A stretch of DNA of 42,696 nt from Methylobacteriaceae bacterium (GTDB lineage Bacteria > Pseudomonadota > Alphaproteobacteria > Rhizobiales > Beijerinckiaceae). The translations under genes were made by a program, and so were the position numbers. The DNA lies in NCBI GenBank assembly GCA_016793505.1, contig JAEULW010000243.1, positions 1 through 42,696 on the forward strand, written 5' to 3'. Positions 24,279 through 33,125 of the stretch are shown here, piece after piece (positions within the stretch are counted from its first letter, which is position 1; each line of letters starts with the position of its first letter). The notes beneath the pieces are model-generated. The model was not told the DNA's origin. It did no database searches and saw only the letters and a program-made list of their open reading frames with translations.

Positions 24279-25541
24279 TCACCCCTTGTACTTGGCGATC
24301 TCGCGATCGATCTTCTGCGCTGCGGCGGAAAGCGCCGCCTTGACGTCGCCGCCCGCCTGCAGATCGCGCAAGGTCACGCGCAGGATGTCCTCATATTCGC
24401 GGAAGCCGGGCGTCGCCGGACGTGGCACTGCGGTGATCTGCGATTCGTGCTTGACGATGCGCCACATATCGGTGTCGAAGGTCTTGGCCTCCTTGGTCCA
24501 CACCGCGTTGAGAGTGGGCACATAGGGGCGCAGCTTGAACCACAGCGCGTTGATGTCGTCCGACAGCATGTCAGTGACGAACTGGTTGACGGCGGCCTTC
24601 TGCGTCGTGCGCGGATTGACGCCGAAGTGCCAGGCGCCGGTCGGCGTCACCGGCTTGCCTTTGGCGAAATAGGGATGCGGGGCGACGCCGAATTCGAGAT
24701 TGGGGAACTTGTTGAAGAAGGTGTCGGCGACGAAGGTGCCGCCGAGCAGCATGGCGCATTTGCCCGAGCCGAACAGCTCCGGCGTCAGCGCCGTGTCGAA
24801 CTGGCCGGGCGGCGAGATCTTCGCCTCGGTATAGAGCTTCTGCATGAAGCCGAAGGCCTCGACGAAGGCCGGGCCGTCGATGAAGCCGGTCGCCTTGAGG
24901 CCGTCGGGCGACAACGCGACGCCGCCGAGCGACTGGCCGAGCGGCAGCAGCTGATAGGGACGCTCCTGCTGCTCGAAGGAGAAGCCCCAAATATTGTCGG
25001 CGGGGCGCGCCAGCTTGCGGCCCGCCTCCAGCACCTGCTCCCAGGTCCAGCGCTTGGCCGGATCGGCGGAGGGCGGCTCGATTCCGGCGGCCCGGAACAT
25101 GCCCTTGTTGTAGTAGAGCACCTGCATCGACGAGCCGAAGGGCGCCGAATAGATCTTGCCCTGAAAGCTCGCCGCCTCAATCGCCGAGGGCGCGAAGCGG
25201 CTCTTGTCGATCAGCGAATCGAGCTCCATCAGATGGCCGCGCGCCGCATAGGAGGCGGTGAGCGGGCTGTCGACGATGAAGATGTCGGGATCGCCGCTGC
25301 GGGCGTTGAGCCGCACCTCCAGCGCCTGGAAGATCTGCGAGAAGGGCATGCGCTCGACCGCCAGCTTGATCGACGGGTTGCGCTTCTCGAATTCGGCGAA
25401 GAGCGGCAGAACCTGATTGTCCGGCCAGCCCATCCAGACGACCTTGAGGTTGGTCTGCTGGGCCCGGGCGATCGCCGGCATGGCGAGGGCCGCGCCGGCG
25501 GCGGCGCCGGATTTCAGCACAGTGCGGCGAGTGAAGGACAT
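24279..25541 (-). CDS. CUT1 sugar-binding protein with Tat signal, cassette 1
   Basis: A 420-aa extracellular solute-binding protein (family 1, UgpB/MalE type). The N-terminus has a twin-arginine signal, FTRRTVLKSGAAAGAALAMPAIARA, cleaved near residue 27, so it is likely exported folded. The mature chain starts LKVVWMGWPDNQVLPLFAEFEKRNP, with PDIFIVDSPLTASYAARGHL, KIYSAPFGSSMQVLYYNKGMF and PAKRWTWEQVLEAGRKLA, all typical. The GGGAG site lies 8 bases before the ATG. With the two permeases it makes a transporter that lacks its own ATPase. The divergent nucleoside hydrolases hint at a ribosyl or nucleoside-like substrate, which is inference. Confidence 0.92.
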   Translation of the reverse strand: MSFTRRTVLKSGAAAGAALAMPAIARAQQTNLKVVWMGWPDNQVLPLFAEFEKRNPSIKLAVERMPFSQIFQALEVRLNARSGDPDIFIVDSPLTASYAARGHLMELDSLIDKSRFAPSAIEAASFQGKIYSAPFGSSMQVLYYNKGMFRAAGIEPPSADPAKRWTWEQVLEAGRKLARPADNIWGFSFEQQERPYQLLPLGQSLGGVALSPDGLKATGFIDGPAFVEAFGFMQKLYTEAKISPPGQFDTALTPELFGSGKCAMLLGGTFVADTFFNKFPNLEFGVAPHPYFAKGKPVTPTGAWHFGVNPRTTQKAAVNQFVTDMLSDDINALWFKLRPYVPTLNAVWTKEAKTFDTDMWRIVKHESQITAVPRPATPGFREYEDILRVTLRDLQAGGDVKAALSAAAQKIDREIAKYKG

Positions 25542-25589
25542 GGCGTGCGCTCCCTTTTCCCCGAATGGCGTTATTGGCGTTTTGTGACA

Positions 25590-25624
25590 GCATGATTGAC
25601 CGCGCCGCGCGGCGTCAATAGCGT
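25590..25624. promoter_or_regulatory. overlapping divergent promoters, possible operator
   Basis: On the + strand TTGACC (25596-25601), 17 bases, TAGCGT (25619-25624). On the - strand TTGACG (25618-25613), 17 bases, TCATGC (25595-25590). The two -35 boxes face each other in an inverted repeat ATTGAC-N13-GTCAAT with a GC-rich palindromic centre (GCCGCGCGGC). This arrangement would express the binding protein and the hydrolases divergently from one site. The -10 boxes are weak, so confidence is limited. Confidence 0.4.
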
Positions 25625-25645
25625 CCAGCCGGTCAGGGGCGGGGC

Positions 25646-26593
25646 ATGACCAAGCTGCTCATCGATTGCGATCCGGGCCATGACGACGCGATCGCGATCC
25701 TCTACGCGGCGCGCCGGCTCGATCTGGTCGGCGTCTCGACGGTTTTCGGCAACCAGACGGTCGAGAAGACGACGTTCAACGCGCTGCGCGTCCTGACGCT
25801 CGCCGGCCTCGACATTCCGGTGGCGCGGGGATGCGGCGCGCCGCTCCTCGGCGCTGCGCCGCTCGCCCCCGACACGCATGGCGCATCCGGGCTCGACGGC
25901 GTCGATCTGCCCGCGCCCGATCGCGACGCGATCGACCTGCATGCGGTCGAGTTCATCCTGCGCATGGCGCGGGCGCATCGCGGCGAGCTGGCGCTCGCCA
26001 TCATCGGCGCGCACACCAATGTGGCGCTGGCGCTGCGGCTCGAGCCGAAGCTCGCCTCGTGGCTGAAGCTGATCACGATCATGGGCGGCACGGCCGGCGT
26101 CGGCAATCTCAAGCCGCAGGCCTGCGTCAACATCCTGTCCGATCCGGAAGCCGCGCATATCGTCTTCGATTGCGGCGCGCCGATCCGCTGGGTCGGCTAC
26201 GAGACGACGCGCACCGTGCTGCTGCGCGAGGCGGAGATCACGGCGCTTGCGGGCGGCGGCCGCGTCGCCCGCGCCTCAGCCGACATCGCCCGCTGGTATC
26301 GCGAGCGACAGCGCGCGGTGAACGGGATCGACGGCGCGCCGATGCACGATTCCTGCGCCATCGCGCCGCTCGTCGACGCGCGGTTCATTCACTACGAGCC
26401 GACGCCGCTGGCGGTGGCGCTCGAGCAGGGGCCGGCGCGCGGCATGACCATCGTCGACCGCCGGCCGATCCAGCCCGGCGTCGCGCTGACCAGCGTCGCG
26501 CCGAAGGCGCGCGCCAATGTCGACATGGCGGTCGAGGTCGACCGCCCGGCGCTGACCGGCGACATCGTCGCGGCGCTGGCGAGTTATCGCTGA
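25646..26593 (+). CDS. nucleoside hydrolase (IUNH family), copy 1
   Basis: A 315-aa inosine-uridine-preferring type nucleoside hydrolase, which splits ribonucleosides into base and ribose. The Ca2+-binding signature IDCDPGHDDA (residues 6-15) is intact. VFGNQTVEKTTFNALRVL, ANVTVEK-like Asn, IIGAHTNVALAL, TIMGGTAGVGN and the C-terminal MHDSCAIAPLV with the His-Asp pair follow the family. The middle reads ACVNILSDPEAA where AEFN is usual, so the substrate pocket differs from copy 2. It lies 17 bases before the second copy and is divergent from the binding-protein gene. Confidence 0.92.
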   Translation: MTKLLIDCDPGHDDAIAILYAARRLDLVGVSTVFGNQTVEKTTFNALRVLTLAGLDIPVARGCGAPLLGAAPLAPDTHGASGLDGVDLPAPDRDAIDLHAVEFILRMARAHRGELALAIIGAHTNVALALRLEPKLASWLKLITIMGGTAGVGNLKPQACVNILSDPEAAHIVFDCGAPIRWVGYETTRTVLLREAEITALAGGGRVARASADIARWYRERQRAVNGIDGAPMHDSCAIAPLVDARFIHYEPTPLAVALEQGPARGMTIVDRRPIQPGVALTSVAPKARANVDMAVEVDRPALTGDIVAALASYR

Positions 26594-26610
26594 ACGCAGC
26601 AGGAGCGGCC

Positions 26611-27567
26611 ATGACGCGTCAGAAAATCGTCATCGATTGCGATCCCGGTCACGACGATCTCGTCGCCATCCTGTTCGCCGCGCGCCACATGGATCTGCTC
26701 GGCGTGACGACCGTGCATGGCAACAACTCGCTGGCCAACACGACGCGCAACGGGCTGATCACGCTCGAACTCGGCAAGCTCGATCATGTGCCGCTGGCGG
26801 CGGGCTGCGCCGAGCCGCTGGCGCAGGCCTCGATCGGCATCGGCGAGGGGCATGGCGCGAGCGGGCTCGACGGCGCGAGCGTGCCCGAGCCGTCGCGCAA
26901 GCCGATCGAGGCGCACGCCGTCGACTTCATCATCGAGACAGCGCGGGCGCACAAGGGCGAGCTGATCCTCGCCCCGATCGGCCCGCAGACCCATATCGCG
27001 ATGGCGCTGAAGCGCGAGCCGCGGCTGAAGAGCTGGCTGCGCGAGATCACCATCATGGGCGGCTCGACCACCACCGGCAATTTCACGCCGGCGGCGGAGT
27101 TCAACATCGCCGGCGACGTCGAGGCGGCCTGGGCGGTGTTCGAAAGCGGCGTCCCCTTGCGCATGGTCGGGCTCAACATCACCCGCGTCACCGGCTTCGA
27201 CGAGGGCGACATCGCCAGGATGCGGGCGAGCGGCAAGGCCGCGGCGCGCGTCATCGCCGATCTGATGGAGTTCTATCTCGGCACGCAGAAGGCGCGCTAC
27301 GGGCTGAAAGTCGCCACCATGCACGATGTCTGCGCGATCGTGCCGTATGTCTATCCCGATCTCATCACCTATCTGCACACGTCGGTGCGGATCGAGACGG
27401 CCGGCGCGCTGACGCGCGGCATGACGCTGTGCGACCTGCGCCATCCCAAAGGCGCGCAGGCGGAACATCTGCGCCACCGCACGGCGCCGAACTGCCATGT
27501 CGCGATCGAGGCGCGAAGCCGCGCCCTCGCCGACGCCGTGCTGGCGACGCTGCTGACCTACGACTGA
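26611..27567 (+). CDS. nucleoside hydrolase (IUNH family), copy 2
   Basis: A 318-aa paralogue of the previous gene. The Ca2+ site is IDCDPGHDDL (8-17); HGNNSLANTTRNGL, APIGPQTHIAMAL, TIMGGSTTTGNFTPAAEFN with the canonical AEFN, and MHDVCAIVPYV follow. The ATG at 26611 has AGGAG at 26601-26605. Co-transcribed with copy 1. Two diverged paralogues in tandem suggest different base or sugar specificity, or a heteromer. Its end overlaps the LacI gene end on the opposite strand by 10 bases. Confidence 0.92.
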   Translation: MTRQKIVIDCDPGHDDLVAILFAARHMDLLGVTTVHGNNSLANTTRNGLITLELGKLDHVPLAAGCAEPLAQASIGIGEGHGASGLDGASVPEPSRKPIEAHAVDFIIETARAHKGELILAPIGPQTHIAMALKREPRLKSWLREITIMGGSTTTGNFTPAAEFNIAGDVEAAWAVFESGVPLRMVGLNITRVTGFDEGDIARMRASGKAAARVIADLMEFYLGTQKARYGLKVATMHDVCAIVPYVYPDLITYLHTSVRIETAGALTRGMTLCDLRHPKGAQAEHLRHRTAPNCHVAIEARSRALADAVLATLLTYD

Positions 27568-28565
27568 GGCGGCGGCCCGCAGGTGCCGCGCAGCACCAGC
27601 GCGGTGTCGAGCACGTAGCGCGCGTCGGAGACGCCGCGGCCGCGCAGGATGTCGAACAGGATGTGGACGGCGATCTCGCCCGCCTCGCGGCTGCGCGAGG
27701 AAATCGTCGACAGCGGCGGCCAGGTCATCGGTCCGGCGACGTCGTCGCAACCGATCAAGCTGAGCGAATCGGGCGCAGTGAGTCCGCGCTCGTGCAGGCC
27801 GGCGAGCACGCCCTGCGAGGTCAGATCGTCGAAGGCGATCGCCGCGGTCGCGCCCGACTGGAGGATGGCGGCGACGGCCTTGCGCCCGGCTTCGAAGCTG
27901 GGGCGGACGGCGGGCAGCGCCACCATCTCGACGCCGGCGGCGGCGGCCGCGCGGCGCACCGCGATGCGGCGCTGCTCGTTCGACCAGGACGCGGCCGGGC
28001 CGGTGACATAGACGATGCGGCGATGGCCGAGGGCGACAAGATGGCGCACGCCGTCGGCGGCGCCGCCGGCCGTGTCGATCAGCACGCGCGGAATGCCGGC
28101 GACGTCGCGATTGACCAGCACCAGCGGTTTCATCGCCGCAAGCGCGCGGATGCGCGCCTCGGGCAGGCGCGAGGAGGCGAGGATCAACCCCTCGACCTGA
28201 CCGGCGAAGCGGCCGACCAGCCCATCCTCGCGCTCGCCGCTCTCGTCGGAATTGCCGAGGAAAACGCAATAGTCGGCCTCGTAGGCGGCCTCCTGCGCGG
28301 CGCGGATGAGCGGGGGAAAGAACGGATTGGCGACATCGGGCACGATGATGGCGATGTTGCCGTGCCGCCCGGTCGAGAGCGCCCGCGCCGTCTGGTTCGG
28401 CGCGTAGCCGAGCGTCTGCGCGACCGCGCGGATGCGGGCCACCGTCTCGGCTTTCAGCACATGCGGGCGGCTGAAGGCGCGCGACACCGTGGCGCGGGAG
28501 ACGCCCGCCGCCTCGGCGACCTGACTGATGGTGACCCTCTCGAAGGGCTTGTGCGAGCCCGCCAC
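27558..28565 (-). CDS. LacI-family transcriptional regulator
   Basis: A 335-aa LacI/GalR-type repressor. The helix-turn-helix VTISQVAEAAGVSRATVSRA is at residues 11-30, the hinge LGYAPNQTARALSTGR follows, and the periplasmic-binding-like sensor spans 60-330 with IAIIVPDVANPFFPPLIRAA and ALGHRRIVYVTGP. The preferred start is GTG 28565 (GAGG just upstream), which puts the HTH at the usual distance; the open frame begins at another GTG, 28607. It separates the nucleoside hydrolases from the second sugar cassette. LacI-type palindromes at 29952 and 37620 make it the likely local repressor of both facing operons. Confidence 0.9.
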   Translation of the reverse strand: MAGSHKPFERVTISQVAEAAGVSRATVSRAFSRPHVLKAETVARIRAVAQTLGYAPNQTARALSTGRHGNIAIIVPDVANPFFPPLIRAAQEAAYEADYCVFLGNSDESGEREDGLVGRFAGQVEGLILASSRLPEARIRALAAMKPLVLVNRDVAGIPRVLIDTAGGAADGVRHLVALGHRRIVYVTGPAASWSNEQRRIAVRRAAAAAGVEMVALPAVRPSFEAGRKAVAAILQSGATAAIAFDDLTSQGVLAGLHERGLTAPDSLSLIGCDDVAGPMTWPPLSTISSRSREAGEIAVHILFDILRGRGVSDARYVLDTALVLRGTCGPPPQS

Positions 28566-28675
28566 GCGACGCCTCGAAGCCGGACAGTCCGGCGCCAGCC
28601 ATAGCACATTGCGAGCCGGTCGGTCCGGCAGGACGCCGATTGCCGGCGGAACGCCCCGACGGCATGATCGCCGGG

Positions 28676-29920
28676 ATGAGCATGATCGAGACGACGCGCG
28701 AACTCTTCGACATCGGCGCGGCGCGGGCGCGGTATGTCGCCTGCAATGCGGCGACGCTGCGCTGGATGCTCGATCGCGGCTTGCTCGGCGCGGGATTTCT
28801 GAACACCAAAGTGAACAGCCTGACCGGCGCCGACTACGGCGCCGAGGATGGCCTGCGCGGCCCGTCCTTCACCTATGGCTGGATTCAGGGCCGCGGGCTG
28901 GAAGCGCTGACGACGCATGCGGCCTTCTTCGCGCAGGAGGAGCCCGCGCTCGCGGCGCGGCTCGACGCGGCGGGGCGCCGGCTCTATGGCGCGCTCGCGG
29001 GATTGTTCGAGCGGCACGGCGCGCACGGCTATTTCTGTTACGACGCCGAGCTGCGGCCGATCGCGCGCGACGGCGATGGCCGCATCGTCCCGCAACGGGC
29101 GGCGGGCGACCTCTTCACCTATTCGGACGCCTTCGTCATCAAGGGGCTGCTCGCCGCCGCCGCGCGCTATGGCGATCGGGACGGACAGGCGCGCTGGCTG
29201 GCGCGGCTGCGCGATCTCGTCGAAGCTGTCGAGGACGGGCGCTTCCACCATCAGGAAGCCGGGCTGCTCGATCCGCGCCCGGATCCTTCGCGGCGCGACG
29301 AGTTCGGGCCGTGGATGATCGTGCTCGCGGCGGCGGGCCTGTTGCGACGGCTGGGGCTCGCCGACGAAACAGGCTTCGGCCGGCGCTTCGTCGATACCGT
29401 GCTGACGCGCCACTGGCGCGGCGGCGGCGGGCTTGGCCTGATCCCCGACCGCATCGGCGCCGAAGCCGCCAATCCCGGTCACGCGATCGAATTCGTCGGC
29501 TTCGCGCAGGAGGCGTCGCCGGAGACGGATGCGGCGACGGCGGCCGCGCTCGAGCGCATCCTGCTCGCATGCTTCGCCGCCGGCCACAGGCCGCCGGGGA
29601 TCGTCGTCTCCGTCGACGCCGCGAGTGGAGAAGCCCTGACGCAGAACCGGCCCTGGTGGTCGCTGCCCGAAACGATCCGCGCCGCGGCGCTGACGCATGC
29701 GCGCCGCGGCTCGCGCGCGGTCGCGACGGTCTGGGCGACGGCGGACGCGGATTTCTTCGCCCATTACTGGCGCGCCGATCGCGGCTTCGCCTATCAGACG
29801 CGCGACGCCGCCGGGCCGGTCGATTTCGTGCCGGCGACGCCCGATCTCGATCCCGGCTACCACACCGGGCTCAGCCTGCTCGGCGCGATCGAGGCGATCG
29901 ACGCCGTCGCCGGACGCTGA
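28676..29920 (+). CDS. AGE-family (N-acylglucosamine 2-epimerase-like) protein
   Basis: A protein of about 414 aa with an all-helical alpha/alpha-barrel pattern. FTYGWIQGRGLEALTTHAAF, DLFTYSDAFVIKGLLAAAAR, NPGHAIEFVGFAQEA and NRPWWSLPETIRAAALTHAR follow the AGE superfamily (PGHxxE and WW..PE motifs with catalytic His), which epimerises or isomerises sugars and amino sugars. The terminal DLDPGYHTGLSLLGAIEAID supplies a second His. The start is uncertain: ATGs at 28664, 28676 and 28682 are all in frame. It is divergent from the LacI gene and ends 22 bases before the operator-promoter at 29946, so it may be part of the same regulon. Sugar substrate unknown. Confidence 0.7.
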   Translation: MSMIETTRELFDIGAARARYVACNAATLRWMLDRGLLGAGFLNTKVNSLTGADYGAEDGLRGPSFTYGWIQGRGLEALTTHAAFFAQEEPALAARLDAAGRRLYGALAGLFERHGAHGYFCYDAELRPIARDGDGRIVPQRAAGDLFTYSDAFVIKGLLAAAARYGDRDGQARWLARLRDLVEAVEDGRFHHQEAGLLDPRPDPSRRDEFGPWMIVLAAAGLLRRLGLADETGFGRRFVDTVLTRHWRGGGGLGLIPDRIGAEAANPGHAIEFVGFAQEASPETDAATAAALERILLACFAAGHRPPGIVVSVDAASGEALTQNRPWWSLPETIRAAALTHARRGSRAVATVWATADADFFAHYWRADRGFAYQTRDAAGPVDFVPATPDLDPGYHTGLSLLGAIEAIDAVAGR

Positions 29921-29945
29921 AGGCGGGAACATTTTGCCGGATTGC

Positions 29946-29974
29946 TTGACTTGCAACCGGTTACAGCAAACACT
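29946..29974 (+). promoter_or_regulatory. promoter and LacI-type operator of the cassette 2 operon
   Basis: TTGACT at 29946-29951 is the -35. The palindrome TGCAACCGGTTACA (29952-29965, one mismatch) follows immediately and has the central CG and A/T flanks typical of LacI-family operators. A weak -10 (AACACT at 29969-29974) is 17 bases after the -35. The same arrangement, with 18 of 21 bases identical, is found on the other strand at 37639-37619. Binding here would block RNA polymerase. Confidence 0.65.
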
Positions 29975-30002
29975 CCCGGCGGTCCAAGCAGGAGCCGCGA
30001 TC

Positions 30003-31322
30003 ATGTCCGCACGCGACGCTTTCGCCCCGCCCCCCGGCCCCTCAGCGACGCGCCGCCGCGCGCTGTGCGCCGCCCTCGCGGCGACGCTGATGGCCGCGCC
30101 GCTGCCCGCCCTCGCCCAGCAGAAATTGACGCTGTGGAGCGGTTGGACGGAGCTCAAGCCGTTCTACGAACGCGTCGCCGCGCAATTCAAGAAGAAGCAT
30201 CCCGACGTCGACATCTCGGTCGAGGTGATCGCGCTGCGCGAACACGAAAAGCGCATCGCGCTGGCGATGCCCTCGGGCGCGGCGGCCGACATCATCGAGA
30301 TGCAGGTCGAATACGGGCGCTACGCCGAGGCCGGCCTGCTGCCGCCGGCCAATGCGGCGGCGACCGCGTTCGTCTCCGATCCGAAGCATTTCGACAAGTT
30401 CGTGCAGGACGCCGTCTCGGTCAGCGGCAAGGTCTATGGCGTGCCGCTGTTCCGCGGCCAGACGGTGCTGTTCTACAACACCGACATGTTCGCCAAGGCG
30501 GGCCTTTCGGGACCGCCGAAGACGATGGAGGATTACACGACCTATGCCGAGAAGCTGACGCAGCGCGACAGCGCCGGCAAGCCGACCGTCTCGGGATGGT
30601 CGCTGCGCCTGTCGGGCGGCGGCATGGGCATCGCCGAAAAATTCTGGATCAACATGCACCAGTATGGCGGCGCCGTGGTGCGCGAGAAGAACGGCAAGTG
30701 GTTCGCCGACTACGCCAACGAGGCCGGCCGCAAGACGCTGAAGCAGTATCTCGACAACGTCATCGTGAAGAAGACGGTGTCGCCGGAGATGAAGGCGGAC
30801 GCGGAGGCCTTCTCGCTGGGGCAGACCGCAATGTTCATCCGCGAATCCTGGGTGATCGGCGACATCGCCAAGAAGGCGCCGGGCCTGCCCTACGCCACCG
30901 CGCCGTTGCCGAAGGGCTCGATCGTCATTCCGGTCGGCCTCTACGTGCCGACCAAGGACGCGAAAAAGGCGGCTCTCGCCTGGGACTACACGCTGATGGC
31001 CAACGAGCCGGAAAATCTCGTCTGGCTGCTCGACAATGTCGGCTGGCTGCCGAACCGCAAGGATGTCGACTACAGCGGCGTGATCAAGGCCAAGCCGGCC
31101 TTCGAAGCCTTCGTCAACTATCCCAAGGATCACAGCTTCTTCACGCTGCCCTTCATCACGCCGGTGTCGGAGGTGCTGACCCGCCTCGCCGCGCGGCTCG
31201 AGAAGGGCTATCTCGATCCCGCGCTCGCCGGCAACGACGCGGCGATCGACGCCTTCCTCAAGGCGGCGGCGGACGAGACCAACACGATCCTCAAGCGCGA
31301 AGGCTTCTACGGCGCGCCGTGA
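30003..31322 (+). CDS. CUT1 sugar-binding protein, cassette 2
   Basis: A 439-aa extracellular solute-binding protein (family 1). The signal peptide ends near residue 39 (TRRRALCAALAATLMAAPLP, ALAQQ), with a possible twin-Arg. The mature start KLTLWSGWTELKPFYERVAAQFKKKHPDVD and PSGAAADIIEMQVEYGRYAEAGLL are typical. DNVGWLPNRKDVDY and SFFTLPFITPVSEVLTRLA are C-terminal blocks. The ATG at 30003 has AGGAG at 29990-29994. It is the first gene after the LacI-type operator and is followed by two permeases. It is only distantly like the cassette 1 binding protein, so the ligands probably differ. Confidence 0.93.
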   Translation: MSARDAFAPPPGPSATRRRALCAALAATLMAAPLPALAQQKLTLWSGWTELKPFYERVAAQFKKKHPDVDISVEVIALREHEKRIALAMPSGAAADIIEMQVEYGRYAEAGLLPPANAAATAFVSDPKHFDKFVQDAVSVSGKVYGVPLFRGQTVLFYNTDMFAKAGLSGPPKTMEDYTTYAEKLTQRDSAGKPTVSGWSLRLSGGGMGIAEKFWINMHQYGGAVVREKNGKWFADYANEAGRKTLKQYLDNVIVKKTVSPEMKADAEAFSLGQTAMFIRESWVIGDIAKKAPGLPYATAPLPKGSIVIPVGLYVPTKDAKKAALAWDYTLMANEPENLVWLLDNVGWLPNRKDVDYSGVIKAKPAFEAFVNYPKDHSFFTLPFITPVSEVLTRLAARLEKGYLDPALAGNDAAIDAFLKAAADETNTILKREGFYGAP

Positions 31323-31386
31323 CAGGCGGCGAGCCGGCGCGGCGCGGCGCGCTTCCGCAGGGCGCAATGCTGCGGGCGCGCTCGGC

Positions 31387-32283
31387 ATGAGGTCCGGGGC
31401 CCGAAGCGGCCTCGGCTTCGCGCTGGTCGCGCTTGCGCCGGTGCTGACGATCTATGCGACGGTGCGCATCTACCCGATCGCCGAGACGCTGCGCCTGTCG
31501 CTGCACAACTGGAACATCATCTCGCCGCGAAAGCCGTTCATCGGCCTCGCCAACTTCGAAGAGCTGATGGGCGACGCGCTGTTCCTCGAGGCGCTGCGCA
31601 ACACCACGATCATCGCCTTCGCCGTGCTGGCGATCACCATTCCGGCGGCGCTGGCGCTGGCGGCGCTGATCAACCATCGCTACGGCTCGCGTCTCGCCGG
31701 TTTCTATGAAACGGCGATCTTCATTCCGCATGTCGTGTCGCTGGTGCCGGCGGCGCTCGCGTGGAAATGGGTGTTCGACGCCAAGCTCGGGCCGCTCAAC
31801 TGGCTTCTCGGCAGGTTCGGCGTTGCGGCGCAGCCCTGGCTCTACGACCCCGTGCTTGCGGTGATCTGCGTCATCGTGCTGTGCGCCTGGCAGGCGGTGG
31901 GCTACGCCGTGCTGATCCTGATCGTCGGCATGCGCAACATCTCGCCCTCGCTCTACGAGGCGGCGCGGCTCGACGGGGCCAACAGCTGGCAGCTGTTCCG
32001 CTTCATCACCACGCCGCAGCTCAAGCCGGTGCTGCTCTACGTCTCGGTGGTGACGCTGATCTCCTCCTTCAACATCTATGCGCAGGCCTTCGTGCTGGCC
32101 TCCGACAGCCAGGGCGCGCCGGGCAAGCTGGTGCGCGTGCTCGTGCTCGACATGCTGGAGAACAGCTTCCGCAACTACCGCGTCGGCTATGCGGCGGCGG
32201 AGGCGGTCATCCTGCTCGCCATCGTGCTCGTGCTGACGGGCGCGCAGTTCCGCCTGTTCCGCGACCGGAGCGCGGCCTCGTGA
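31387..32283 (+). CDS. CUT1 sugar ABC permease (MalF-like), cassette 2
   Basis: A 298-aa permease with about six membrane segments. The EAA loop is EAARLDGANSWQLFRFI, and LANFEELMGDALFLEALRNT is the usual post-TM1 region. It lies 64 bases after the binding-protein gene. Its stop overlaps the next gene's start (GTGA, 32280-32283). It forms a heterodimer with the next product. Confidence 0.93.
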   Translation: MRSGARSGLGFALVALAPVLTIYATVRIYPIAETLRLSLHNWNIISPRKPFIGLANFEELMGDALFLEALRNTTIIAFAVLAITIPAALALAALINHRYGSRLAGFYETAIFIPHVVSLVPAALAWKWVFDAKLGPLNWLLGRFGVAAQPWLYDPVLAVICVIVLCAWQAVGYAVLILIVGMRNISPSLYEAARLDGANSWQLFRFITTPQLKPVLLYVSVVTLISSFNIYAQAFVLASDSQGAPGKLVRVLVLDMLENSFRNYRVGYAAAEAVILLAIVLVLTGAQFRLFRDRSAAS

Positions 32284-33125
32284 GCGCGGAGCGGGCGACA
32301 GGCGCGTCGGGCGTCGCCGATCGCGTCATCGACGTCGCGCTGATGGCGATCAGCTTCGCGATGCTGACGCCGCTCGCCTTCCTCGTCTCCAACGCGTTCA
32401 AGACGCCGGCCGAACTGCTGGCCTGGCCGCCGACGCTGATTCCGGATGCGCCGACGCTCGACAATCTCCGCGCGGTGATCCGCGAGACGCCGCTGTTCCG
32501 CTGGATCTTCAACACCATCGCGTTTGCGACGCTGTCGACGGCGGCGATCGTGACGACCTCGGCGGTCGCCGGCTACGTGCTGGCGAAATTCAGGCTGCCG
32601 GGATTCGGCCTGATCTTCGGGACGATCCTGGCGACGGCGATCATCCCTTTCGAGGTCTACATGATCCCGCTCTATCTCGGCGTGCAGGCGGCGGGGCTGC
32701 TCAACACGCTGTGGGGCCTGCTGATCGCCTATCTGGTGATGAGCTTCGGCATCTTTCTCATCCGGCAATACGCGATGACGTCGATCCCGGACGAGCTGAT
32801 CGAGGCGGCGCGCGTCGACGGCGCCGGGGAGTGGTGGATCTTCCTGCGCGTCGCGCTGCCGCTGATGCGCGGGCCGCTCGGCGCGCTCGGCGTGCTCGCC
32901 TTCTTCCAGGCCTGGACCGCCTTCGCCTGGCCGCTCGTCGTCGCGGCGAAGACGGAGGCGCAAGTGATCGAGGTGGGCCTTGCGCTGTTCCAGACCGGCT
33001 TCACCGTCGAACTCGGCCGGCTGTCGGCGGCGGCCGCCGTGGCGCTCGTGCCGAGCGTGGTGTTCTTCGCCGTGATGCGGCGCAATTTCGTGCGCGGCGT
33101 CGCCGCCAGCGGCATGAAGGAATGA
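32280..33125 (+). CDS. CUT1 sugar ABC permease (MalG-like), cassette 2
   Basis: A 281-aa permease with about six membrane segments. The EAA loop is EAARVDGAGEWWIFLRV; IIPFEVYMIPLYL and FGIFLIRQYAM are family blocks. The start is GTG 32280, fixed by overlap with the upstream stop; the long open frame before it is a shadow of the MalF-like gene. The end overlaps the ceramidase-like gene (ATGA). No ATPase gene follows, so a shared MsmX-type ATPase from elsewhere must serve it. Confidence 0.93.
   Translation: MSAERATGASGVADRVIDVALMAISFAMLTPLAFLVSNAFKTPAELLAWPPTLIPDAPTLDNLRAVIRETPLFRWIFNTIAFATLSTAAIVTTSAVAGYVLAKFRLPGFGLIFGTILATAIIPFEVYMIPLYLGVQAAGLLNTLWGLLIAYLVMSFGIFLIRQYAMTSIPDELIEAARVDGAGEWWIFLRVALPLMRGPLGALGVLAFFQAWTAFAWPLVVAAKTEAQVIEVGLALFQTGFTVELGRLSAAAAVALVPSVVFFAVMRRNFVRGVAASGMKE

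Noticed and set aside
28566..28663. LacI operator in the gap between the LacI gene and the AGE-like gene
   Set aside because: TTGCGAGCCGGTCGG only loosely resembles the two good palindromes and lacks symmetry.
26584..28809. 741-residue open frame on the - strand spanning nucleoside hydrolase 2 and LacI
   Set aside because: It is out of frame with the LacI gene and antisense to the hydrolase; no recognisable protein.
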